The notes below the pieces were generated by a model. It was not told where the DNA came from. It worked only from the letters and a program-made list of their open reading frames with translations, and did no database searches. From NCBI GenBank assembly GCA_964035015.1, contig OZ035998.1, forward strand, positions 13,722,958-13,786,957: 64,000 nt of DNA, given 5' to 3'. Every line of letters starts with the position of its first letter. Position 1 is the first letter of the stretch. Below are positions 44,876 to 56,800 of this stretch, piece after piece. Made by a program: the position numbers and the translations under genes. Source of the DNA: Corallium rubrum (Eukaryota > Cnidaria > Anthozoa > Scleralcyonacea > Coralliidae).

Positions 44876-47800
44876 ATGAAGTTCGTCCAAATTATCAACA
44901 TTCTTTATCCTATCATATTATATATTGACATGCTATTCATTCCATATGTCAATTGTGCACAGACTACTGATAACGACCTTTTGATTCCATGTAAGCAAAG
45001 TGGTACATGTAAGTGCATAATAACAGACCCTAAAGACCAATCTCTCATTGAATATTCATTGTGGCCTTTTAATAACGACGACGGAACACCCAAGTAAGTT
45101 AATATTGTTGTGTTGTGTTAAAGCAGGAATTTTCATGTAGGCTCCAACCGTATCTCAGGCTCCGGTACTCACCTCCCCCGAAATCACGGCTGGACTCGCG
45201 AGCTTGTCATTGTCGATTTGCACCAATCACGTACGTGCCCGCACATTTTTAGCAGGAATATATTATTTGGATTAATTGCATGAATTACCTGCCCCGTCAG
45301 TTCAAAAGGCGATCAATAGAGTGTTGATGAGTAGGCATGCGATGGCATTTTAGAAACGTTTAAGGTTGATTGTCTAAATGATTTACAATTGAAACTCTAG
45401 AGAAATTGGTTAATAGCCAAGATGTTCTCGTCATTCCGGCTACAGGATCAGGGAAATCACTTATATTTCAGTCAACTTCTATTTTTGATATTGTGAAATT
45501 AATTTATGCAAAATGTCACATAGACACGCTCTGTGGCTTACACGTCCAGCCTAGCCAGGTCTCTAGGCCTTCCTCAGTTATCGCGTTTCGGAAGTGATCC
45601 GAACGCCCAAGAACCCAAACCGACTACGCGGCCAAGCACATGACGGAAACGAAAGGCCTAAAACTAGGCTACGTCCAACCGTCTCCTTCAGGGGAGATAT
45701 ATGTAAACCGCGGACCGGTCGTGCCTAGATCTAAATTTCCAACACTTCAGTCGAATAAAACAATTAACAATAGCGAGTTTACTCTCTACTAATTAGCATT
45801 AATCAGTACCATGCGTGTCGGTGGTTTTATAGCAGATATAATACTAATGGGCTTACAATTTTATATAAAGAATACTAATGAACATACAATTTTATATAGA
45901 GAATACTAATGAATATAACAACCAATAACGAAACGTTTTAAAAGCCATTCAATAAACTCGCATCACGTGTTTTATCAGGTCAAAAACTGTTGGTAAAACA
46001 CTGCTGCTCGTTTATTAAACATTATACATAAAAGTAATTATCCACAAATCTTTCTTTTCATATGGAGTATTGTACTGGAAAGAATAAGTTGTGGTCATTT
46101 ATTTGTTTAGTTTTAACAAGTTGTTTTATCAATTTCAGCCTACGTTTAACAGATGGTGAATATTGGAACTACGATTTTAATCTTTGTACAGGTTTTTCAC
46201 TGCCTAAAAGGAAAGCTTGCCAGAATGTTTGTGTAAGTATAAGTATCATGATGATATAGTATTTACAATGGCTATTTTAATATACGGTTGACTCTCTCTA
46301 TTGGTGGTTTGCAATCATTCTCAAGGAGACAGAGATACGGCAACCATGTTGGAGGAAAACATACTCCAAATAGCCAAATAGTCTGAAATAGACAAATACA
46401 ATAGCTGCTAATGAGATTCTATTGTTAAAGATCCTCCAACATGGCCACTATGACGTCAAGTGCAAACCATATATATACTACTATGGTTTTTGGTCAGGCG
46501 AGGATTAGGGTTGGGATTGGTTAGAGTTAAAGTTATAGTAAGGGTTATTTAATCGTATTTAAATAGAAGTCGGAATGTTTATTATGGAAATGCGAAAATA
46601 AGTCGCGACTAGGATAAATATAATTATACCGGCTTTTGCCGTGCTTTTATACGGCATAAATAATGTCTCTTAAGTCGAGATTTATGTGCTAGTGATTAAG
46701 CTCGCTTTTTATCATGACCATATAGTTATAACAACTAAATGTAAAACTATGAATGTATTAAGTTATACGAACGAAACGTGACAGCTTTGTTTATTGCCCA
46801 ATAGGTCCAAACCTCACATAATTTAATCTTCTACAGTATTGGTAGTTTTCTGGATGCTGTGTTGGTAGACTTCTGCAGTGTTCGTAGTGTTTTGCAGGGT
46901 TGGTACTCTTCTGCAGTGTTGGTAGTCTTCTGCAGTGTTGGTACTGTCTTCTGCAGTGTTGGTAGTCTTCTGCAGTATATGGTAGTCTTCTGCAGTGTAG
47001 GTAGTCTTCTGCACTGTTGGTAGTCTTTTGCAGAGTTGGTAGTTTTCTGCAGTGTAGGTACTTTTCTGCAGTGTTGGTAATCTTCTGCAGTATTGGTAGT
47101 CTTCTGCAGTGTTGGTAGTCTTCTGCAGTATATTGGTAGTCTTCTGCACTGTTGGTAGTCTTCTGCACTGTTGGTAGTCTTCTGCAGAGTTGGTAGTATT
47201 CTGCAATGTTGGTAGTCTGTTGCAGTGTTGGTAGTCTTCTGCATTCAGTGTTGGTAGTCTTCTGCAGAGACGAATTAATTGTTAGTCTTCTGCAGTATTG
47301 GTAGTCTTCTGCAGTGCTGGTTGTCTTCTGCAGTGCTGGTAGTCTTCTGCAGTACAGTGTTGCTGGTTTTCTGCAGTGTTGTTAGTTTTCTGCAATGTTG
47401 TTAGTGTATGCCGAGTTGGTAATGTTCTGCAGTGTTGGTAGCTAGTTTTCTACAGTGTTGGTAGTCTGTTGTAGTGTTGGTAGTCTTCTGCATAGACGAA
47501 TTAATTGTTAGTCTTCTGCAGTGTTGGTAGTCTTCTGCAGAGACGAGTTGGTAAGTCTTCTGCAGAGACGAGTCGGTAGTCTTCTGCAGTGTTGGTAGTC
47601 TTCTTCAGTGTTAGTAGTCTTCTGCAGAGTTGGTAGTTTGCTGCAGTATATTGGTAGTCTTCTGCAGTAGATTGGTAATCTTCTGCAGTGTTGGTAGTCA
47701 ATTCTGCAGTATTGGTAGTCTTCTGCAGTATTGGTAGTCTTCTGCAGTGTTGGTAGTCTTCTCCAGTGTAGGTAGTCTTCTGCAGTGTTGGTAGTCTTCT

Positions 47801-50800
47801 GCAGTGTTGGTAGTCTTCTGTAGTGTTGGTAGTCTTCTGCAGTGTTGGTAGTCTTCTGCAGTGTAGGTAGTCTTCTGCAGTGTTGGTAGTCTTCTGCAGT
47901 GTTGGTAGTCTTCTGCAGTGTTGGTAGTCTTCTGCAGTGTTGGTATTCGTCTGCAGTGTTGGTAGTCTTCTGCAGTGTTGGTAGTCTCCTGCAGTGTTGG
48001 TATTCTTCTGCAGTGTAGGTAGTCTTCTGCAGTGTTGGTAGCCTTTTGCAGAGTTGGTAGTCTTCTTAAGTGTAGGTAATCTTCTGCAGTGTTGGTAGTC
48101 TTTTGCAGAGTTGGTAGTCTTCTTTAGTGTAGGTAGTCTTCTGCAGTATTGGTAGTCTTCTGCAGTGTTGGTAGTCTTCTGCAGTGTTGGTAGTCTCCTG
48201 CAGTGTTGGTATTCTTCTGCAGTGTAGGTAGTCTTCTGCAGAGTTGGTAGTCTTCTGCAGTGTAGGTAGTCTTCTGCAGTGTATGTGGTCTTCTGCAGTG
48301 TAGGTAGTCTTCTGCAGTGTAGGTAGTCTTCTGCACTGTTGGTAGTCTTTTGCAGAGTTGGTAGTTTTCTGCAGTGTAGGTACTTTTCTGCAGTGTTGGT
48401 AATCTTCTGCAGTATTGGTAGTCTTCTGCAGTGTTGGTAGTCTTCTGCAGTATATTGGTAGTCTTCTGCACTGTTGGTAGTCTTCTGCACTGTTGGTAGT
48501 CTTCTGCAGAGTTGGTAGTATTCTGCAATGTTGGTAGTCTGTTGCAGTGTTGGTAGTCTTCTGCATTCAGTGTTGGTAGTCTTCTGCAGAGACGAATTAA
48601 TTGTTAGTCTTCTGCAGTATTGGTAGTCTTCTGCAGTGCTGGTTGTCTTCTGCAGTGCTGGTAGTCTTCTGCAGTACAGTGTTGCTGGTTTTCTGCAGTG
48701 TTGTTAGTTTTCTGCAATGTTGTTAGTGTATGCCGAGTTGGTAATGTTCTGCAGCGTTGGTAGCTAGTTTTCTACAGTGTTGGTAGTCTGTTGTAGTGTT
48801 GGTAGTCTTCTGCATAGACGAATTAATTGTTAGTCTTCTGCAGTGTTGGTAGTCTTCTGCAGAGACGAGTTGGTAAGTCTTCTGCAGAGACGAGTCGGTA
48901 GTCTTCTGCAGTGTTGGTAGTCTTCTTCAGTGTTAGTAGTCTTCTGCAGAGTTGGTAGTTTGCTGCAGTATATTGGTAGTCTTCTGCAGTAGATTGGTAA
49001 TCTTCTGCAGTGTTGGTAGTCAATTCTGCAGTATTGGTAGTCTTCTGCAGTATTGGTAGTCTTCTGCAGTGTTGGTAGTCTTCTCCAGTGTAGGTAGTCT
49101 TCTGCAGTGTTGGTAGTCTTCTGCAGTGTTGGTAGTCTTCTGTAGTGTTGGTAGTCTTCTGCAGTGTTGGTAGTCTTCTGCAGTGTAGGTAGTCTTCTGC
49201 AGTGTTGGTAGTCTTCTGCAGTGTTGGTAGTCTTCTGCAGTGTTGGTAGTCTTCTGCAGTGTTGGTATTCGTCTGCAGTGTTGGTAGTCTTCTGCAGTGT
49301 TGGTAGTCTCCTGCAGTGTTGGTATTCTTCTGCAGTGTAGGTAGTCTTCTGCAGTGTTGGTAGTCTTTTGCAGAGTTGGTAGTCTTCTTAAGTGTAGGTA
49401 ATCTTCTGCAGTGTTGGTAGTCTTTTGCAGAGTTGGTAGTCTTCTTTAGTGTAGGTAGTCTTCTGCAGTATTGGTAGTCTTCTGCAGTGTTGGTAGTCTT
49501 CTGCAGTGTTGGTAGTCTCCTGCAGTGTTGGTATTCTTCTGCAGTGTAGGTAGTCTTCTGCAGAGTTGGTAGTCTTCTGCAGTGTAGGTAGTCTTCTGCA
49601 GTGTATGTGGTCTTCTGCAGTGTAGGTAGTCTTCTGCAGTGTATGTAGTCTTCTGCAGTGTTGGTATTCTTCTGCAGTGTAGGTAGTCTTCTGCAGAGTT
49701 GGTAGTCTTCTGCAGTGTTGGTAGTCTTCTGCAGTGTAGGTAGTGTTCTGCAGAGTTGGTAGTTTGCTGCAGTATATTGGTAGTCTTCTGCAGTAGATTG
49801 GTAATCTTCTGCAGTGTTGGTAGTCAATTCTGCAGTATTGGTAGTCTTCTGCAGTATTGGTAGTCTTCTGCAGTGTTGGTAGTCTTCTGCAGTGTAGGTA
49901 GTCTTCTGCAGTGTTGGTAGTCTCCTGCAGTGTTGGTATTCTTCTGCAGTGTAGGTAGTCTTCTGCAGTGTTGGTAGTCTTTTGCAGAGTTGGTAGTCTT
50001 CTTAAGTGTAGGTAATCTTCTGCAGTGTTGGTAGTCTTTTGCAGAGTTGGTAGTCTTCTTTAGTGTAGGTAGTCTTCTGTAGTATTGGTAGTCTTCTGCA
50101 GTGTTGGTAGTCTTCTGCAGTGTTGGTAGTCTCCTGCAGTGTTGGTATTCTTCTGCAGTGTAGGTAGTCTTCTGCAGAGTTGGTAGTCTTCTGCAGTGTA
50201 GGTAGTCTTCTGCAGTGTATGTGGTCTTCTGCAGTGTAGGTAGTCTTCTGCAGTGTATGTAGTGTTCTGCAGAGTTGGTAGTTTGCTGCAGTATATTGGT
50301 AGTCTTCTGCAGTAGATTGGTAATCTTCTGCAGTGTTGGTAGTCAATTCTGCAGTATTGGTAGTCTTCTGCAGTATTGGTAGTCTTCTGCAGTGTTGGTA
50401 GTCTTCTGCAGTGTAGGTAGTCTTCTGCAGTGTTGGTAGTCTTCTGCAGTGTTGGTAGTCTTCTGTAGTGTTGGTAGTCTTCTGCAGTGTTGGTAGTCTT
50501 CTGCAGTGTAGGTAGTCTTCTGCAGTGTTGGTAGTCTTCTGCAGTGTTGGTAGTCTTCTGCAGTGTTGGTAGTCTTCTGCAGTGTTGGTATTCGTCTGCA
50601 GTGTTGGTAGTCTTCTGCAGTGTTGGTAGTCTCCTGCAGTGTTGGTATTCTTCTGCAGTGTAGGTAGTCTTCTGCAGTGTTGGTAGTCTTTTGCAGAGTT
50701 GGTAGTCTTCTTAAGTGTAGGTAATCTTCTGCAGTGTTGGTAGTCTTTTGCAGAGTTGGTAGTCTTCTTTAGTGTAGGTAGTCTTCTGCAGTGTTGGTAG

Positions 50801-53800
50801 TCTTCTGCAGTGTAGGTAGTCTTCTGCAGTATTGGTAGTCTTCTGCAGTGTTGGTAGTCTTCTGCAGTGTTGGTAGTCTCCTGCAGTGTTGGTAGTCTCC
50901 TGCAGTGTTGGTATTCTTCTGCAGTGTAGGTAGTCTTCTGCAGAGTTGGTAGTCTTCTGCAGTGTAGGTAGTCTTCTGCAGTGTATGTGGTCTTCTGCAG
51001 TGTAGGTAGTCTTCTGCAGTGTATGTAGTCTTCTGCAGTGTTGGTATTCTTCTGCAGTGTAGGTAGTCTTCTGCAGAGTTGGTAGTCTTCTGCAGTGTTG
51101 GTAGTCTTCTGCAGTGTAGGTAGTGTTCTGCAGAGTTGGTAGTCTTCTGTAGTGTTGGTAGTCTTCTGCAGTGTTGGTAGTCTTCTGCAGTGTATGTAGT
51201 CTTCTGCAGTGTTGGTATTCTTCTGCAGTGTAGGTAGTCTTCTGCAGTGTATGTAGTCTTCTGCAGTGTATGTAGTCTTCTGCAGTGTTGGTATTCTTCT
51301 GCAGTGTAGGTAGTCTTCTGCAGTGTATGTAGTCTTCTGCAGTGTTGGTATTCTTCTGCAGTGTAGGTAGTCTTCTGCAGTGTTGGTAGTCTTCTGCAGT
51401 GTTGCTATTATTTTGCACTGTTGGTAGTTTTCGGAAATATATTAGTAGTCTTTTGCAGTGTTGGTAGTCTTCTGCAGTGTTGGTATTCGTCTGCAGTGTT
51501 GGTAGTCTTCTGCAGTGTTGGTAGTCTTCTGCAGTGTTGGTATAGTCTTTTGCAGTGTTGGTAGTTTTCTGCAGTATATTGGTAGTCTTCTGCAGTGTTG
51601 GTATTCGTCTGCAGTGTTGGTAGTCTTCTGCAGTGTTGGTAGTCTTCTGCAGAGTTGGTAGTCTTCTGCAGTGTTGGTAGTCTTCTGCAGTGTTGGTAGT
51701 CTTCTGCAGTGTTGGTAGTCTTCTCCAGTGTTGGTAGTTTTCTGCAAAGTGGTAGTCTTCTGCAGAGTTGGTCGTTTTCTGCAGTATTGGTAGTGTTGGT
51801 AGTTCTCAATTTGTCGTAAACTGTAATTTTCGTTTTCCTATGACTTTTTAAACACAAGATTCGTGTTATATATTCAAACGAAACAAGCGTAGATTGGTAA
51901 TAATGTAATTTATTTTTATTTTCGTTTATTACAAATGGTCTGAAGATATATTATTTTGTAATAAAATCGAAATCATTACCAATGTTTGTATATGAAACGT
52001 GAAATAGCCGCTTTATCATTCGTGAAATGAACTGTGAAATAATCGCTTTATTGCTTGTGAAACATGATCCATAACCGACCCAACCCCCCTCTACCACCTT
52101 CATTTTCTTTTTCTGAAGTACAGTTTGCTGTGTTCTAACTTAGATTTACTATAATATACGTTTAGGGTTGTCAGATTAACGCAGAGTCAACTCCTACACA
52201 AGCCTTTCCTCTCGCACCAGGTGAAGGACCGTTCAAATTTGGCCCTTTTAATTATAATCTATCAATGCTTTCTGTTACGTATAAAAATTTAGGTGGCAGG
52301 TATGCAAATTATCTTGATAATGTGTTTTTTTACCACTGCATGTTAATGATATTATTATCATTTCATAATTTTATGAGAAATCAACGCTGTATTATGTCCT
52401 CTGTAAACGTTGCTCTCTATTAGGTCATGCAATGATGAGCACACCGTCATAAGCATGCTCTGTAAATGAATCATTATAACACCGCGTTACTTTAGTATTT
52501 ATTATTTAAATGTCATACAGTAAAAATATCTATTATTTCCTGTTGCACATTAGTTTATAGAAAGTTTATTTAAAATTAAATTTTGAAGTATATATTGAAG
52601 AAAGACATTTCCAGCTAATATTAAAGTTAGTTTAGTTTTAATCAAAGTAGAGTGCTGCGTAGGCAGTGTTGAAACATGAATCTAACTATAGTATAAAGGT
52701 TGGATATGGTGGTGTCACTAAGACGAAATTTTCACCTCTCATTTTTATTTCATTATTGTAAAGTATACCCACCTACAACCTACTGTACGAAGTCTTAGAT
52801 CGAAATTCAAAAAAGAGGCGCTGTTAGTGCGATTAGAAATCTTAAATTTGACGACCGCCATTAAAATTTTCAAAGTGCACAGAAGGCCATCGACGTCATT
52901 TTCTTAACAACATCACCTCATGCTGTAGAATTACTATAGAATACAAAAGGTTATCAGTGAATGAAAAATAAAATATTCCATCATTCCGTCAACGCACACA
53001 GTTATACAGGATTGTAGTAATGAATGAGACTATTCTGCAGCGATTGCGTAGCATATAAGCCCAATTGACAAGTCGTACGAGCAAATTGGGTTAGGTTTGT
53101 TCAGTCAGAACATAACGGGCCGACACGCGATGATTCATAGTTTGTATTTTCCATGAAGATTTTTATAGAGCGACCTTACTTTACAAACAAGTGTTTTTCA
53201 GCGTTTGAAAGATTAACAAATCTTTGGAGGCAGAGCAGTCTCGAGCTCCAAGGAAGTGAACCGCGTTGGAAAATATTATAAAAGCGAATATTAAAACGAA
53301 TATTTCTTGTCACATAGTAAGTTCGACTTTAATACTTTTATTTAAGATTATAAAATATATCATGTCAAGTAAAGCAAACGACAATGAAATTTGAATTTTA
53401 TGTATAATTGTACTTGTATATATAAAATACATGTATGTACTAGCAATTCCATAGGCGTAGAGTTTTGTTTTTGTCCAGGGGGGCTGAAGTGCTGAACAGG
53501 GCCTTTTTAAAAATTTTCCCGTGGGGGGCGTTTACAAAAAGGGACTCTTCTAGGGCGTCCGGGGGTATGCCCCCCAGAAATTTTTGAAATCTAGAATCTT
53601 GGAAATACCATTTCCTGCATTCTGAGGGGTGATTTTTAAGAACACTGAAGGTCATGAAACGTTATAAAAACTAGTTAAATACAACACATTTCAACAATTT
53701 TTCGATGTTGTGTTTACTGGGTTGACTTATCACTGTATATGGGTGTTTTGGCTGACAGGAATGAGACTGTAACAGTTACTTTAGCCTAACGAGTAACCTA

Positions 53801-56800
53801 TAATTTGTGAATGGTGATTGGTGAACCAGTTGCTGCAAAATTTCTGGGGGGGCTCAGCCCATTAAGATTTCTCGGGGGGCTAAAGCCCCTCAGCCCCCCC
53901 CCCCCCCCCCCCATACTCTACGCCTATGAAGCAATTCATTTAGTATTTTAATTAATAATTAAAAGAAATGCTATTATATAGATGTTACAAAATAGATAGC
54001 ATATAAACAAACTCAATAAATATACAGTCTGATTTGCAAAGCAACAAAGCGTAAATACTATAATCTAAATATTTAGCGGTAGAAAACCTAAGAAATTTAA
54101 CCAAAACAATTTTACAAGCTGAAGCAGTTCAGCACGATTATTGATAATAGTTATATTTAATTATACTTAATTAGTTATACTTATAGTTATGCGCCAGCTT
54201 TGTGAGCCACATCAACAGACCATTCATGCAAATTGATAGAACTATATATACTGAGGCCAACTATAGTGTTCTAACTTTTTCTTTTCTGTCACCGTATAAT
54301 TTCCAACATGAGAAAAATGCTCTCAAACTTTTGAATTTCTATGTAGTAGTTCCAGCAGCGTCTACAGCGACACTCTTCGGACTTCACCATCTGGCATCAA
54401 AGACAAGCTAGAGGCCTAGAGCCACCTTCACACCACATAAAGATACAAACGAACGCATTGTGAAAAACTTCTTCCTGTCTCTAGCAGACTAATGCTGTCT
54501 TTCTCAAGAAGAAACCACGATGTCAGAATTGAAATGCTGCAGCTATAGGCCTATAGAAAATTCGTTGTACTTTTTTTCGGCAATATCTTGTTAGTATTGC
54601 GCGATTATCGATCTCGTCAGCCGAAGCAATACAGTCGTCGTTCTGGTAAATTCTGAAACCAGATTCGTCAAAATGGGCTACCATATACTCCAAACATACA
54701 TCGGACGATTCCGTTTCAATCCATAGTCAGAACAACAACTAAATGATGATGAATTCAACATTTTTGTTGTCAAATTTATATGCGCTCTCGTTGTTTCTTC
54801 CTAAAGCCCGGTTTCCATTCAGTACTTTTTATCGCGAGATCGAAATTTTGTGATTGCTTTCTTTTGTCTGTGGGCTCTCGACTGGATCCGTTCCACCTGA
54901 GGGCTCATGAGACAAAGGAAGCGATCGCAAAAAGTCGCTCGCTCGACAAAAAAAGCTGAATGGAAATCCCCCTTTAGTCACGCAAGTTGGGTTAAGAAAA
55001 TGACGTCACAACCCTTCTCAGGTATCAATATTCACAGTGAAGAAAATTTTAATCGCGGACGCAATTTTCAGCATTTCAATCGTTTATAGCATTAAACCTA
55101 TTTGTTTATATCGGTTCAACTTTAAAGTGTTTATGCAACGAAATTTCGCCAGTTTTTTATGATTGTATTTGAAAGAACACTTAAAATGACAAAGTAACAG
55201 CTTTTGCAGAATTTTGTTTCCTTGCTTCATTTTTGAGATTTTCAGGCCGGTTTAAATTGTTTGATATGCAAATGTCCTACTTGTGATATCACACTGCATA
55301 ATGACTTTTTAGAAAAGTATGATTTTCTGCAAGAGTACTTATCGAAAGTACTCAAAAATTTGCACTTACATATAGTTGTGTGTAAAATATTTATACCATC
55401 CTTGATGCTCTTTCAAAAAAGTCATTATGTAGTGTGATGTTACAATATCTCAAGAATGAAGCAAGGAAACGAAATTCTACAAAAATGTTACTTTGTCATT
55501 TTAAATGTTCTTTTAAATGCAATCATAAAAAATTGGGATAAAATTTCGTTGCATAAACACTTTAAAGTTTCTAGCGAAGACGGGGAGACCCTTCGTCAGA
55601 GAGAAACGTGGGTCTTCTTTCTGATGAAGGGCTTTCGCTCAAAACTTTAGAATTCTTCGTTCCATGTATGTTTCGTCAGTATATCCAACCTTTCTATATT
55701 TCAATTTTAGTTTAGTTTAGTTTAGTTTAGTTTAGTTTAGTTTAGTTTAGTTTAGTTTAGTTTAGTTTAGTTTAGTTTAGTTTAGTTTAGTTTAGTTTAG
55801 TTTAGTTTAGTTTAGTTTAGTTTAGTTTAGTTTAGTTTAGTTTAGTTTAGTTTAGTTTAGTTTAATTTAATTTAATTTAATTTAATTTAATTTAATTTAA
55901 TTTAATTTAATTTAATTTAATTTAATGAACTTGATACGGTTTCAAAATTTACAAGAAATAAGACAAAAGTAAAAGGTAAAAGAAAGAGAAGAAAGGAACA
56001 AAACTTCTGTCTCAATTGCGACCTTATTGTCCTAACTCCTCGTATGACTTATAATTTTAGTAACCTAATGGCAATTTTTTTAGATCATTAGTGGTAAACC
56101 TTACCAACGGTCCCAGCCAAGTAATTACAGTAAATGAGCATCCTACTAAACATTATGTAAGTAAAATGTTTCCTTGGCTTTGCTATTGCATGCTTTTAGA
56201 TATGTTAAACATGCAAGCAGTATACCAAAACCGTATTAGATCATGGAGCAGAGGCGTAGCCAGGATTTTGAAAGGGGGTAGCCGAAATCAGAATAAATTT
56301 TTAGGGGGGTCTGGGGCATGCTCCCCAGGGAAATTTTGAAATCGAGAGTCGCTGAAATGCCATTTCCTGGCTTTTGGAGGAAGATTTTTTAGACCCTAAA
56401 GGTTAAAAAAACGTCATTTAAAATACTCAAAACATGCAAACGTCACATATATAGATACTCAAAATGCGTACACTCAGTAGATTGAATACACTGTTTACAG
56501 TTTATTTCCTGACATAATTCCTATTGCATCAGTTTTGTAGTTGCATGTCTGTTGTTTTATATCTAAAGGGGGAGCCGCGGCTCCCACAGCTCCCCCCTGG
56601 CTACGCCACTGTCGTGGAGTGTTGAGTTAGAATAAAACACTCGACATAAAAAAACAAACAAACAACAAACCTTTCAATTTCGAATGATTATTGTGGGACA
56701 GTGAACTCGTTAATTAAGGTAATGTTTTTATGGTCAGTGCAGGATTTTTTAAAACATTGAACGGTTTAATATTAAGATGTTACTCCGAGTGGCGAACCAT

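Noticed and set aside
46791-51857. Large - strand reading frames up to 334 codons with TAEDYQHCRRLPTLQ periodicity
   Set aside because: They are produced by a stop-free 19-bp minisatellite and occur in all three frames of the same strand within an intron of a + strand gene.
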